Positions 8,115 to 17,424 are shown, counted from the stretch's first letter. The stretch: 64,000 nt of DNA from Thermodesulfobacteriota bacterium (GCA_040754335.1 JBFMCV010000003.1:359356-423355), one strand, 5' to 3'. A program made the numbers and translations. The notes: generated by a model from the letters alone, not told the origin.

Positions 8115-8813
8115 CTAGAAACTTGGGGAACCAACCGCCGGCACAAAATGCGCCCTTCTGTTCTGCTGGTAATCGTATTCACTCGTACCCACAGCGAACT
8201 GTTCGGTTTCTCCTTTGCTTATAGGCTGCACCTTAGAGGGCGAAATTCCGAGCCCGACCAGGTAATTCGTCACCGATTCGGCTCTCCTTTGGCCCAGGGC
8301 AAGATTATATTCCTCCGTGCCCCTTATGTCGCAATAACCTTCTACCACAACGACCTGGAACTTATCTCCGCTGTTCCTAATTATACTTGCATTTTGATCA
8401 AGCACGGGCTTCGCATCAATTCTTATAGCAGACTGGTCATAATCGAAGAATATGTCCACCAGACCGTATTGTGAGCCGGCGGGGCTCAAATCCTGAAGAC
8501 TGCCTTCGTCCGCAGTCTGTGCGTAGGCCTGGCTCTTCGCCTTTCCTTCGGCTTCTATCGCCTTGAACCTCGCTTCCTCCAAGAGCTGGCGGGCGGCGTC
8601 CTTGTTTCCCGCAGCCATCATCTCCTTCGCTTTTTCAATCAGTTCTTCGGCTGCCTGATACTCGGGTAACCCCTCGGCTCCCGCATCCTTAGCCGCCTGC
8701 AGCGCAGCCTCGGCATCGGCCATTTCTTTATCCAGATTCGATCCGCAACCAATCGCAAACATTATCGAAAATGCAAAACAAACGCATAAAGCACGTAACC
8801 ACAGCCTTTCCAT
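8115..8813 (-). CDS. pal: Pal-like peptidoglycan-associated lipoprotein
   Basis: A 232-residue lipoprotein (lipobox FAIGC, Cys near residue 23). An Ala/Glu-rich helical region of DUF4398 character (DAEAALQAAKDAGAEGLPEYQAAEELI) precedes the OmpA domain from about residue 118: DIFFDYDQSAIRIDA, VEGYCDIRGTEEYNLALGQRRAE, NRRAHFV. The first gene of the unit; AGGAGGAGC precedes the ATG and a promoter-like sequence lies ~40-65 bases upstream. E. coli Pal is about 170 residues, so the helical insert is an addition. It anchors the outer membrane to peptidoglycan and, with the following CpoB-like gene, reproduces the pal-cpoB part of the Tol-Pal locus. Confidence 0.88.
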   Translation of the reverse strand: MERLWLRALCVCFAFSIMFAIGCGSNLDKEMADAEAALQAAKDAGAEGLPEYQAAEELIEKAKEMMAAGNKDAARQLLEEARFKAIEAEGKAKSQAYAQTADEGSLQDLSPAGSQYGLVDIFFDYDQSAIRIDAKPVLDQNASIIRNSGDKFQVVVVEGYCDIRGTEEYNLALGQRRAESVTNYLVGLGISPSKVQPISKGETEQFAVGTSEYDYQQNRRAHFVPAVGSPSF

Positions 8814-8851
8814 TAAGCTCCTCCTGATTGAAATGAAACTTCTACCTGAGA

Positions 8852-8880
8852 TAATTACATTATTTTGGTTGTTAAGTCAA
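8852..8880 (-). promoter_or_regulatory. Candidate sigma-70 promoter of pal unit
   Basis: On the minus strand TTGACT (8880-8875) is followed after 15 bases by TGTAAT (8859-8854), or after 17 by TAATTA. The region is AT-rich and lies ~40 bases before the pal-like start. The spacing for the better -10 is short, so this is tentative. Confidence 0.4.
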
Positions 8881-8991
8881 GACATTTTAATCAAAAATGC
8901 GTTAAATCTCAAATAAAAATGGAGAATTTTTAAACCAAATAATCGCTACCAAATCCCCCTCTGCGGTGTTATTATTAAAACGAGAGGGAAT

Positions 8992-9780
8992 ATGCCGCTT
9001 TCATCAAGAATCACGTCGTTTTTAAGGTTTTTACTGATTATTCACGTGTCTCTAATAATATTCAACACCGATTCGGCACGTGCGGCAACGATTGAAGGCA
9101 GCGAGACACTGCTCCCCCTAAGCCCTATTAACGACTCGGTATTTGTCGATATCACGGATATAAACAAGCCGGATATCATTCTCGAGAAAGAAGCGGACAG
9201 GAAAACGCTAGCGGACTTCGAGGATTTCCTTCAAAACACCCGCAACGTTTACTTCACGATCTGGCTCATCCGCATAGCCCAGGTGAACATGCTGGATATA
9301 AACAGAAAAGAAGAACAAATGATAATAAACCCGCTCAGGTGGTGGAAGAACTTCCTAGGTTTCCAGAACGACGGAAAGAGAAGGGGCGATTTCGAATGGA
9401 AAGACGGAGACAGGTTCAAAACGAACTGGATCGCCCACCCCGCGTTCGGCGCCTATTCATATCTTTATTACAGAGCCAAGGGCTATGACCGTTTCGCTTC
9501 CGCCGTCGGATCGGCCGTCCAGAGCACTCTTTTCGAATACACGATCGAGGGAGTGATACAATCGCCGTCGATACACGACCTGATAATAACACCGGGCATA
9601 GGCGTTCCCGCGGGCATAGTCCTCGAAGAGACTTCCAACCTGCTCGCTTCGAGCGACAGCGGGTTTTTGAACGCCCTCGGGTACGTCATTAACCCAATGA
9701 AAATAATCGTCCCTGACCGGGAGACTGTAAACCTGAGCCCTCTCGTGAGCGGGCAGGTCGTTATCGGCTTCCAGTGGTAG
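8992..9780 (+). CDS. DUF3943-like secreted or membrane-associated protein
   Basis: A 262-residue protein with a hydrophobic N-terminus ending in SARA, consistent with a signal peptide. The core has WRWWKNFLGF-like aromatic text and YSYLYYRAKGYDRFASAVGSAVQSTLFEYTIEGVIQSPSIHDLI, which matches what I know of DUF3943 proteins, small membrane-associated domains near beta-barrel proteins. It ends SPLVSGQVVIGFQW, a C-terminal aromatic typical of outer-membrane-targeted strands. It is divergent from the pal unit. Function unknown. Confidence 0.65.
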   Translation: MPLSSRITSFLRFLLIIHVSLIIFNTDSARAATIEGSETLLPLSPINDSVFVDITDINKPDIILEKEADRKTLADFEDFLQNTRNVYFTIWLIRIAQVNMLDINRKEEQMIINPLRWWKNFLGFQNDGKRRGDFEWKDGDRFKTNWIAHPAFGAYSYLYYRAKGYDRFASAVGSAVQSTLFEYTIEGVIQSPSIHDLIITPGIGVPAGIVLEETSNLLASSDSGFLNALGYVINPMKIIVPDRETVNLSPLVSGQVVIGFQW

Positions 9781-9855
9781 ATACATGTGTTTGCATAAAC
9801 CCGAGCCTGAAAGACCGGCCCGCAGACCAAGCGGCGAATCACCAAGGATAATACC

Positions 9856-10440
9856 ATGAGCAAAGAAGAAGGACAGGCGGTCGCGGGGGCTTTCTGGTCT
9901 CTCTCCCCGGTCGTTGCAATTACAAGTACCTGGCAGGGGAAGCATAACGGGCAGATCGCGGTGACAGCGGTTACGTCATCCATAGTCCATTTCATACCGC
10001 GGCTCCTCGTCGGGATATGGAAAGGCAACTATACGCACGAATTCATCACGAACAGCAGGGCGTTCACCATCCACCTTCTGAGGCCCGATCAGCTGAGCCT
10101 CGTAAGGAACTTCGGATTCTACACGGGCAGGGACAGGAATAAATTCGAGAACGTGCAGTACAGAACAGGCGTCACCGGCAGCCCTGTGCTCACGGACGCG
10201 CACTCCTACGCCGAATGCAGGGTGATCAATGCGATGGACGGCGGTGACATGACGGCGTTCCTCGTGAGCGTCGAAGACGGCGGTATAATCAGCAGGGGCC
10301 AGTGGATGACGCTCAATCACTTTTACTCGGACGCTCCGCGCGAATGGATCGAGGAGTACGGAGAGAAGCTTTCCCGCTCGGTCGCATATTCCCTGAATCT
10401 GATCCACAACATAGACTATTCGCCCTGGAAGCCCGAATAA
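9856..10440 (+). CDS. Flavin reductase-like (FMN-binding split barrel) protein
   Basis: A 194-residue protein fitting the flavin reductase-like domain. It begins with SLSPVVAITSTWQGKHNGQIAVTAVTSSI, the strand and loop that bind FMN. FTIHLLRPDQLSLVRNFGFYTGRD follows, then ECRVINAMDGGDMTAFLVSVEDG near the end of the barrel. Such proteins reduce or carry flavin for partner oxygenases or act alone; the substrate cannot be told. It follows the DUF3943 gene by 75 bases on the same strand. Confidence 0.75.
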   Translation: MSKEEGQAVAGAFWSLSPVVAITSTWQGKHNGQIAVTAVTSSIVHFIPRLLVGIWKGNYTHEFITNSRAFTIHLLRPDQLSLVRNFGFYTGRDRNKFENVQYRTGVTGSPVLTDAHSYAECRVINAMDGGDMTAFLVSVEDGGIISRGQWMTLNHFYSDAPREWIEEYGEKLSRSVAYSLNLIHNIDYSPWKPE

Positions 10441-10509
10441 CCGCGGGGTTTCCGCCGGCATGCAAAATTCACCGACCCCGGCAGAACCGTATCGTTCTAA
10501 AGAGTTATC

Positions 10510-12309
10510 TCAGCGCGGTTCCGGCACGACACCGACGCTAATTCGTTTCCCCGCCCTGATTATCACGACCTCGACGGCGACGCCGGGTCTGGATACCGCG
10601 AGCGCGCTCCGGTAATCATATATGTTACGGATCCTTATCCCGTCGAGCTCTATGACAGTGTCGCCTTTCGCGAGCCCGGCCCGCTCGGCCGGACTCCCTT
10701 CTTTTACTCCCGAGAGCCTCACCCCCTCTTCGCGGTTCGTATAATCGGGCACTGTCCCCAGATAGACGTTAAGTTCGGGCGGTCCATCATACGCCGTCGA
10801 GCCCTCGGAGAACGTGACTTTCCCCCCGTCGCCCAGCTCCGTAACGAGATTCGCTATAAGGCGCAGCACCCTTGCTTCGCCCTCCGGGTTTATTTTCTCC
10901 CAGTCGTCCCCGGTCGTGTGATAGTCCTTATGAAGCCCAGTAAAAAAGAGGACGGACGGTATCTTGTCGGCGAAAAAAACAGTCTGGTCGCTCGGGCCGA
11001 ACGCCGAATCCATATAGGTCAGGTCGAGGCCGACGCCTGCGTTCGCCTTGTCGATCAGGCCTTCCCACTCCCCGGCTGAGCCTACCCCGAGGACCGTGAG
11101 CTTGTTTTCCCTGAGCCTCCCTATCATATCCATATTTATCATCGCCACGGTGTTCTCAGCGGGTATCGCCGGATGCTCTATGTAAAAAGAAGAGCCCAGG
11201 AGGCCTATCTCCTCCCCCGAGAACGCTATAAATAGGAGGCTCCGCTTAAGGCGGTGTGTGCTCCGGGCGAAATACTCGCCCAATTCGAGAAGACCTGAGA
11301 CGCCCGAAGCATTGTCGTCGGCGCCGTTATATACCCTGCCCTTTCCGGGCCGGGGGTCAGAATAATTTTGCCCTCTGCCCAGGTGATCATAGTGTGCGCC
11401 AATTACAACTACCTGATTCTTAAGCACGGGGTCGCTGCCCGGAAGGAACCCGAGAACATTGGAGCTCTCCCCCCTTACGGTCACGAGATCGACCCTCATC
11501 TCCGCCTCCGATCCCGGGATCGGAAACGAGCCGCTTTTCCTTTCGGAGAGCATCGCCTCCAATCGTGCGAAGTCCCCGCCCGCCAAGCCGATGATTACCC
11601 GCGCCTCGTCCCTCCTGATAATTGCCGCCTCAACCGCCGCGCCGCCCGACGGCAGCTCGAAGGCCAGGCTTCCCAGGTCTTCCTCCTCGTCGAGCGAATC
11701 GGGCGTCGTGAAAATGATGCCTTTCGCCCCTTTTTCCCAGGCATTCATCGCCTTGTACCGGAAGGACGCATAATCATAGAAATGGCTCCTGTAGTCCATA
11801 TCCCTCGGCGAGCCCCTAAGCAGGAGCACGATCCTGCCCCTCACATCCACGCCTCGATAGTCGTCATACCCGAGCTCTGGAGCGCTGATGCCGTATCCGG
11901 CGAACACCAGCTCTCCAGAAGCGGAGCCGCTCGCAGAAACGGCCAGAGGAAAGAAATCACGGCCCAATTCGAACCGTTTCTCAAGACCGTTGATGGTGAT
12001 GGCGAGCGAGTTCAGCTTCCCGGGAATAACCCTCTCAGGGAGCGGGAATTTTTGAAAGTAATTGCCGCCGTCTCCCAGGGGCTCGAGGCCCGACTGCTCG
12101 AAATCACGGGCGATATACCGCGCGGCCTCTGTCGAGCCCTTCTCACCCGTCATCCGCCCTTCGAGCTTGTCCGAGGAGAGGTAGCGCACGTGGGCAATGA
12201 CCTCGTGCTGCGTTATCTCCCCCGAGACGGGTTGGGAAGGGGCCTCCTCCGGCCGGGACGGAGAAAGAATAACCAGGGACAGTAAAAGAGGCAGAGCATA
12301 CTTCCGCAT
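10510..12309 (-). CDS. Secreted M28-family metallopeptidase with PA and PDZ domains
   Basis: A 599-residue exported peptidase. After a signal peptide come an N-terminal cap (HVRYLSSDKLEGRMTGEKGS), a PA domain (about 130-250), then the M28 zinc aminopeptidase core. Ligand motifs are GAHYDHLG, GADDNASGVSGLLE, FIAFSGEEIGLLGS and MINMDMIGR, with the terminal histidine in DYHTTGDD. A PDZ domain closes the protein (GSPAERAGLAKGDTVIELDGI). This cap-PA-M28-PDZ order is common in envelope aminopeptidases of Gram-negative bacteria that trim peptides in the periplasm or outside. It is convergent with the flavin reductase-like gene and stands alone. Confidence 0.9.
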   Translation of the reverse strand: MRKYALPLLLSLVILSPSRPEEAPSQPVSGEITQHEVIAHVRYLSSDKLEGRMTGEKGSTEAARYIARDFEQSGLEPLGDGGNYFQKFPLPERVIPGKLNSLAITINGLEKRFELGRDFFPLAVSASGSASGELVFAGYGISAPELGYDDYRGVDVRGRIVLLLRGSPRDMDYRSHFYDYASFRYKAMNAWEKGAKGIIFTTPDSLDEEEDLGSLAFELPSGGAAVEAAIIRRDEARVIIGLAGGDFARLEAMLSERKSGSFPIPGSEAEMRVDLVTVRGESSNVLGFLPGSDPVLKNQVVVIGAHYDHLGRGQNYSDPRPGKGRVYNGADDNASGVSGLLELGEYFARSTHRLKRSLLFIAFSGEEIGLLGSSFYIEHPAIPAENTVAMINMDMIGRLRENKLTVLGVGSAGEWEGLIDKANAGVGLDLTYMDSAFGPSDQTVFFADKIPSVLFFTGLHKDYHTTGDDWEKINPEGEARVLRLIANLVTELGDGGKVTFSEGSTAYDGPPELNVYLGTVPDYTNREEGVRLSGVKEGSPAERAGLAKGDTVIELDGIRIRNIYDYRSALAVSRPGVAVEVVIIRAGKRISVGVVPEPR

Positions 12310-12447
12310 AACTCAATAAATTACCACAGCCCTGCAGGGAGCCGTTTCACATATAGATAATATTACAACGAACGACCGGGGAGCAGTTTGCAGACAAAAC
12401 CAAACCGTGTAAGACTTATGACCCAAAACCGCACAGTGGAGTATACA

Positions 12448-13212
12448 ATGTATCCCGTTCTATTCAGAGTAGGCGACATATCCGTATCTTCTTTCTCGGT
12501 AATGGTCCTCCTGGGTTTCCTGGTCGCATACATACTCGGAGAATCGGAATTCAAGAGGAAGGGGCTTAACGGCAACCTCGTGGATTTGCTGCTCATCGCC
12601 TCCGTAGTGGGCGGACTCGGCGGCGCGAAAATCCTGTTCCTCTACCAGCAGGTCCCCATAACGGACTTTATCGCCGACCCCGTCAGGTACCTCGCGTCCG
12701 GTTTTACTTTCTTCGGCGGCCTCATCGGGGCGGCAATACTCACATGGCTCGTGACCCAGATGAAAAGGATCAGTTTTTTATCCGTCACGGACCTGATGTG
12801 CCCGCTCCTCATAATAGCGTATGCGATCGGCAGAATCGGATGCCTGCTCGTAGGAGACGACTACGGAACCCCTTCCGGCCTGCCCTGGGCGATGGCCTTT
12901 CCCGAGGGCTCGCCACCGACTACCGAAAGGGTCCATCCGACCCAGATATACGACACGATCTCCATGACGATATTGTTCGCAGTGCTCTGGGGCATACGCA
13001 AAAAAGACCTTCCGACCGGGTGGATGACGGCGATTACGTTTATTGTTCTGGGGATCCAGAGGTTCCTCGTGGAGTTCCTGCGGCAGACGACGCCCAGCTT
13101 CATCCCCGGTATATCGCAGGCCCAAATTATAGCGGTCGTATTTGTCGCAGCGGGCATCGTAATTCTATGGAATTCCAAAAATCGCACGGCGAGGCCTGCA
13201 GCAGCTCCCTGA
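12448..13212 (+). CDS. lgt: Prolipoprotein diacylglyceryl transferase
   Basis: An integral membrane enzyme that moves diacylglycerol from phosphatidylglycerol to the lipobox cysteine of prolipoproteins, the first lipoprotein maturation step. I chose the ATG at 12448 (254 residues), with AGTGGAG upstream, over a TTG 60 bases earlier. The text MYPVLFRVGDISVSSFSVMVLLGFLVAY is the usual first helix. Family marks are GGLGGAKILFL, FFGGLIGA, the signature region YAIGRIGCLLVGDDYG (GRxGNFxNGE in enteric enzymes) and HPTQIYD. Many lipoproteins in this window would be its substrates. Confidence 0.88.
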   Translation: MYPVLFRVGDISVSSFSVMVLLGFLVAYILGESEFKRKGLNGNLVDLLLIASVVGGLGGAKILFLYQQVPITDFIADPVRYLASGFTFFGGLIGAAILTWLVTQMKRISFLSVTDLMCPLLIIAYAIGRIGCLLVGDDYGTPSGLPWAMAFPEGSPPTTERVHPTQIYDTISMTILFAVLWGIRKKDLPTGWMTAITFIVLGIQRFLVEFLRQTTPSFIPGISQAQIIAVVFVAAGIVILWNSKNRTARPAAAP

Positions 13213-13455
13213 CGGCGGGCTTGAATACCACTCTCCCCGCTATTTATAAATGCTTTTACTCCGAGTATGTTATGGTAATATTCAGGTCGCTTGCAGTTCG
13301 TGAAACGCCGAAGGTGACTGCTTTCTTGAGACAATTTACCGAATAGTGATACTGAAGCGGGATGAACCTTTATCGTATCGGTTTTGGCAAAAAGCTGTTA
13401 ATCCGGCAAACGAACTCATTGCTTATTACCCTCACATGAGGCCGGCAGAAATAAA

Positions 13456-14376
13456 ATGAAAGTAATTTTCGATCCCGAAGAACCTCTGGACAGCCCGACA
13501 TCCGCTACGATCGGAAACTTCGACGGCGTACACATCGGTCACAAGAGGATATTGAGCGCGGTAAAGGAAACGGCCGGAACGAAGGGACTGAGCTCCTGCG
13601 TGATAACCTTTCACCCCCATCCCCAAAAGGTGCTCCAGAACATAGAGATACCGCTCCTGATGCCTATAAGAGAGAGACTCAGGCTGCTGGAAAACGAGGG
13701 CATTGATTTCGTCGCCTGTTATACATTCACGAAAGAGATGTCAAAAATCACGGCGAAGGACTTTATCTCCGAAATACTCGTAGGCAGGCTCAAGGTCAAG
13801 CACCTCATCATAGGCCCCGACTTTTCGTTCGGAAGGAAGAGGGAGGGGAATGCGGATCTTCTCAAAGCCATGGGGAAGGCGTATGACTTCGAAACGAGCG
13901 TTATCGGTCCCGTGTTCATAGACAACGAGGTCGTCAGCAGTTCCGCCATCAGGAATTTTCTAAGGGAGGGCGACGCAAGAAAGGCGGCCAGGTTCCTCGG
14001 TTACTTTTATTACGTCGAGGGACAAGTCACCGAGGGAGAAAAGAGGGGCAGGCAGATCGGATACCCGACCGCGAATCTGGATACGGACTGGGACATATTT
14101 CCGAAAACCGGTGTCTATGCCACGAGGGCCTATCTTGACGGAAAGAAGCTCGACAGCATAACGAACATAGGATACAGACCCACGTTCGGGAGCAATAAAC
14201 TCCTTATCGAAACTCATATATTCGACTTTAATTCCGATATATACGGGAAAAGGCTCAGGCTCGAGTTCATAGAGAGGATAAGGGACGAGAAGCGTTTCGA
14301 GAGCGTGGACGCGCTCGTAGCCGAGATCGGGAAGGACGTGGAAAAGGTGAAAGACGTCCTCAGGAATGTAATTTAA
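13456..14376 (+). CDS. ribF: Bifunctional riboflavin kinase / FAD synthetase
   Basis: A 306-residue two-domain enzyme converting riboflavin to FMN and FAD. The N-terminal nucleotidyltransferase has GNFDGVHIGHKRIL and the later VSSSAIRNFLREGD; the C-terminal flavokinase has GRQIGYPTANLD with the ATP/Mg-binding PTAN, and NIGYRPTFGS. Length and domain order match bacterial RibF exactly. The FMN/FAD product would serve the flavin-dependent proteins nearby, but I infer no specific link. aroE follows 30 bases later on the same strand. Confidence 0.95.
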   Translation: MKVIFDPEEPLDSPTSATIGNFDGVHIGHKRILSAVKETAGTKGLSSCVITFHPHPQKVLQNIEIPLLMPIRERLRLLENEGIDFVACYTFTKEMSKITAKDFISEILVGRLKVKHLIIGPDFSFGRKREGNADLLKAMGKAYDFETSVIGPVFIDNEVVSSSAIRNFLREGDARKAARFLGYFYYVEGQVTEGEKRGRQIGYPTANLDTDWDIFPKTGVYATRAYLDGKKLDSITNIGYRPTFGSNKLLIETHIFDFNSDIYGKRLRLEFIERIRDEKRFESVDALVAEIGKDVEKVKDVLRNVI

Positions 14377-14406
14377 AGTGAATATGCCACTTCCCGCGGG
14401 GAAAAA

Positions 14407-15255
14407 TTGGAAATAAAAGCGACGACGAAAATATACGGAATATTCGGCCACCCCGTGCATCACAGCCTGTCGCCCGTCATGCACAACAGCGCGTTCTCGG
14501 CGCTCGGGCTCGACTGCGTGTACGTTGCGTTCGATGTATCGCCCGGGGAGATAGACAAGGCCGCCCAGGCCGTAAGGATCCTCGGAATAAATGGAGTAAA
14601 TATCACTATTCCCCACAAGGAAAGCATAATTCCTCACCTAGATAAAATCGCCCCCGACGCAGAGCTCATGGGCGCGGTCAATACGGTAAAGAACAACGAC
14701 GGCAAGCTCACAGGCTACAACACGGACGTGGGAGGGTTCCTGAGGGCGGTCGAAGAAGACCTCGGTATAAAGCCCGAGGGGCTGAGCGTGCTCCTCGCTG
14801 GCGCGGGGGGGGCCGCCCGGGCCGTAATGTCCGCATTCTGCTTGAACGGGGCCGAGAGAATATACATCGCCAACAGAACATACGATAAGGGCCTGAAGAT
14901 GGCGAACGAATTCGGAAAGCGATTCAAGAAAATCAAGATCGAGCCGGTCGCGCTCGACGATGTCAAAGCCGTAAGAGCAAAACTCGCGGAAGCGGACATA
15001 CTCGTCAATTCAACTTCGGCGGGCATGGAGGGAAGGGAAACCATAGACCTTCCACTCGATGCACTCAAGGAGACTGCCGCCGTGTACGACCTGGTCTATA
15101 AACCCAAGGAGACGCCGCTCGTTAAGGAGGCGCGCAGGCTCGGCCGCAGGGCGTCAGGGGGCCTCGGCATGCTCCTTTACCAGGGCGCGCTCAGCTTCGA
15201 GATCTGGACGGGCAGGGACGCCCCGGTTGGGGTTATGAGAAAAGCGATCGAATAA
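14407..15255 (+). CDS. aroE: Shikimate dehydrogenase
   Basis: A 282-residue NADP-dependent reductase of 3-dehydroshikimate. Substrate-domain motifs are GHPVHHSLSPVMHN and NITIPHKE (with the catalytic lysine), then GAVNTVKNNDGKLTGYNTD. The Rossmann part has LLAGAGGAARAV and ANRT for NADPH. The frame starts with TTG (14407), 30 bases after ribF; no in-frame ATG fits before the conserved KIYGIFGHP. The rest of the aromatic pathway is not in the window. Confidence 0.95.
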   Translation: MEIKATTKIYGIFGHPVHHSLSPVMHNSAFSALGLDCVYVAFDVSPGEIDKAAQAVRILGINGVNITIPHKESIIPHLDKIAPDAELMGAVNTVKNNDGKLTGYNTDVGGFLRAVEEDLGIKPEGLSVLLAGAGGAARAVMSAFCLNGAERIYIANRTYDKGLKMANEFGKRFKKIKIEPVALDDVKAVRAKLAEADILVNSTSAGMEGRETIDLPLDALKETAAVYDLVYKPKETPLVKEARRLGRRASGGLGMLLYQGALSFEIWTGRDAPVGVMRKAIE

Positions 15256-15401
15256 GCCGCCTCCGAGTCAACGGCCCCTTTTTACACCCCGGTAAAATAG
15301 GCCCCAGGTCCGAAAAATACAAATCGTCCACTGGCATATACCCGGGCTTTATGGGATAATGAGTGTATCAATACGACAGCTTAAACCCGATCGGAGGTGT
15401 G

Positions 15402-15653
15402 ATGAAGGTTGTAAGCCCCGCAGGAGATTTCGAGATCAAGGTCAGCGACTCGTCGGTAGAGGGCGAGTTCGTGGTCCTGAGCGGCCAGATGGGCGTATGG
15501 GATTCGAAGATCTACCTGACGCCGGCTGATATCTGGCAGTTCGCATCGATATTTCTGAGACCCGCCGTAGTTATATACATACTCAAGATGCCGTTCAGGT
15601 CTTTTTTCGGCGGCTCGAAAGGGAACGGCGAGAAGCAGAACGGCGGCGACTGA
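15402..15653 (+). CDS. Small hypothetical protein with one hydrophobic segment
   Basis: From the ATG at 15402, which has GGAGG four bases upstream, the product is 83 residues; a GTG 39 bases earlier would give 96. The text MKVVSPAGDFEIKVSDSSVEGEF is beta-rich, with a moderately hydrophobic helix (WQFASIFLRPAVVIYIL) and a Gly/Asn/Lys tail. I do not recognise a family. It follows aroE by ~145 bases and precedes another hypothetical on the same strand. Confidence 0.55.
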   Translation: MKVVSPAGDFEIKVSDSSVEGEFVVLSGQMGVWDSKIYLTPADIWQFASIFLRPAVVIYILKMPFRSFFGGSKGNGEKQNGGD

Positions 15654-15766
15654 TCCGCCCGGGCGGACGAACAGCCGCGGAACGGCGACGATAAAAATAG
15701 GGCTTGAAACTTAGCACAGAAATTCTTAGACTTTTAGTAGATAAATCTTAAAAGGAGGGACTCAGG

Positions 15767-16255
15767 ATGATAGATAATTTCGACGACTTTGATTCCGACA
15801 TTCCCGTTAACTATCGAGGCTTCGATCTCTCCGACATAGATTACAACGAGCTGCCCGCCCTCATGGAAAAAATTGACCTGATCCACGAGGACATGAACAG
15901 GATCAAGAACCTTTCCAGCAAACTGATCGGAATTTACGAGACCTCCGAATCGATTAAAGGCGACGTTTCGGGAAAACGCGTGCCCGTCTACGAGCAGTTC
16001 ATAGATGAAGGTATAAAGGAATACGGAGAGGACAGGGGCCGAGAGCTCATAGAGCTGCTCCTGGGCGGCCCCCATGAATCTCCCAAGCAGCAGATCGCCA
16101 AAGCGAAGGCGCTGCTCATTTCCTACGAAAGGCTTTTCGAGGACGAAGAGTCCGAGCCTATCCATCCGTCGCAGTTCGAAGAGAGCGACATCTTCAAAAT
16201 GATCAAGAAACTCACCGGGAACAAGAACCTGTTCCCTACCCTCAACTCTCAGTAA
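15767..16255 (+). CDS. Acidic helical hypothetical protein
   Basis: A 162-residue, acidic, mostly helical soluble protein with a strong AAAGGAGGG ribosome site just before the ATG. No signal peptide, membrane span or catalytic motif is visible; ALMEKIDLIHEDMNRIKNLSSKLI reads as an amphipathic helix or coiled coil. I know no family for it. The good ribosome site and normal codon use support it as a real gene. Confidence 0.65.
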   Translation: MIDNFDDFDSDIPVNYRGFDLSDIDYNELPALMEKIDLIHEDMNRIKNLSSKLIGIYETSESIKGDVSGKRVPVYEQFIDEGIKEYGEDRGRELIELLLGGPHESPKQQIAKAKALLISYERLFEDEESEPIHPSQFEESDIFKMIKKLTGNKNLFPTLNSQ

Positions 16256-16261
16256 CAGGTG

Positions 16262-16349
16262 GCATATACGAGAGGGGCGCATATACGGGCGGGGAGCATA
16301 TATAGAGGTGAGTATGAGCGGCGGCATATGCGAGCGGGGGCTTATATGA
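16262..16349. repeat. Degenerate GCATATA-type short repeats
   Basis: After the hypothetical gene the core GCATAT(A) recurs at 16262, 16279, 16296 and 16324, each followed by a G-rich stretch (ACGAGAGGGG, ACGGGCGGGG, ATAGAGG, GCGAGCGGGG). Spacing of the first three is exactly 17 bases. No reading frame covers it. Nature unknown: a decayed mini-repeat or transcript-end structure. Confidence 0.5.
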
Positions 16350-16375
16350 AAGGACCAGCCATAGAGTGAGTAAGG

Positions 16376-17353
16376 CTAGCCCATGCGCTCGAGAACTTCC
16401 GGGTTGACGAGGTGTTCGGGTATCTTTCCGCCGAGCGCTAGATCGACGCTCTCGACAGCCATCTCTATCATCCTTATTCTGGTTTCCGCGGACGCGCTCC
16501 CTATGTGAGGAAGGAGCACTGTGTTCTTCCGCTTAAGGAGCTCTGGGTCCACGTCCGGCTCCCTTTCGTACACGTCGAGCCCAGCCCCCCAGATAATCCC
16601 TTCTTTCAGCGCCGCTGCAAGCTCTCCCTCTTTTATGATCGGTCCCCTCCCGACGTTCACGATAACAGCGGTCCGTTTCATTTGTCTGAATTCGGCAAGC
16701 CCGAACCGTCCCCTCGTTTCATCATTCAGAGGAGAAGAGACCAGGATGAAATCCGATTCCCTGAGAAGACTCTGAAAGTCCGCATACACAGCCCCGGTTT
16801 CCCTCTCGGCATTCTCGTTCCTTCTCCTGTTGTTGTATACGACCTTCATCCCGAAACCCGCAGCCCTTCTGGCCGCGGCCGCGCCTATCCGTCCCATGCC
16901 GAATATTCCGAGGGTCTTTCCGTGAATGTTCTGCCCGAGGAGGAGCGACGGGTGCCAGCATTTGAAGTCCCCGCGCCTCACGTACGCGTCCGCCTCTACG
17001 ACCCGCCGGGCGGCCGAGATCATCAAAGCCCACGCGAGGTCGGCCGTCGTTTCGGTGAGCACATCGGGCGTATTCGTGACCATGACGCCCCTTTCGGTCG
17101 CATAGGCGACGTCTACGTTCTCATACCCGACGCCGCAGTTGGATACTATCTTGAGGCCCGGGAGAAGGTCGATGAACTCTTTATCTATCCTGTCGGAAAC
17201 TGTCGAGATAACGGCTATCGAGCCTGACGCGCCCTCGAGAAGCTCAGCCCTCGTGGGAAGACGGTCACCCGGGAATTCCTCGACAATGTACTTTTCCCTG
17301 AGCCGCCCGAAGGGCTCCCCAGGGTAGTGCGCACTGACATATATCTTTTCCAT
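16376..17353 (-). CDS. D-isomer 2-hydroxyacid dehydrogenase (glyoxylate/hydroxypyruvate reductase-like)
   Basis: A 325-residue NAD(P)-dependent oxidoreductase. NVDVAYATERGVMVTNTPDVLTE marks the substrate-binding region; LGIFGMGRIGAAAARRAAGFGMKVVYNNRR is the Rossmann motif, where the arginines after the second strand suggest NADPH preference. The catalytic Arg is in VNVGRGPIIKE, the Glu near YEREPDVDPELL, and the catalytic His is in LLPHIGSAS. Closest known group: GhrB/GyaR-type glyoxylate and hydroxypyruvate reductases. The exact substrate is inferred. It lies 71 bases downstream of the next minus-strand gene. Confidence 0.88.
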   Translation of the reverse strand: MEKIYVSAHYPGEPFGRLREKYIVEEFPGDRLPTRAELLEGASGSIAVISTVSDRIDKEFIDLLPGLKIVSNCGVGYENVDVAYATERGVMVTNTPDVLTETTADLAWALMISAARRVVEADAYVRRGDFKCWHPSLLLGQNIHGKTLGIFGMGRIGAAAARRAAGFGMKVVYNNRRRNENAERETGAVYADFQSLLRESDFILVSSPLNDETRGRFGLAEFRQMKRTAVIVNVGRGPIIKEGELAAALKEGIIWGAGLDVYEREPDVDPELLKRKNTVLLPHIGSASAETRIRMIEMAVESVDLALGGKIPEHLVNPEVLERMG

Positions 17354-17424
17354 TACTTTGATTGTCCATCCCGAGAGAGATACAGAACGCCTGGTTCGTT
17401 CAACTCCGGGACACGAAACGGTCT

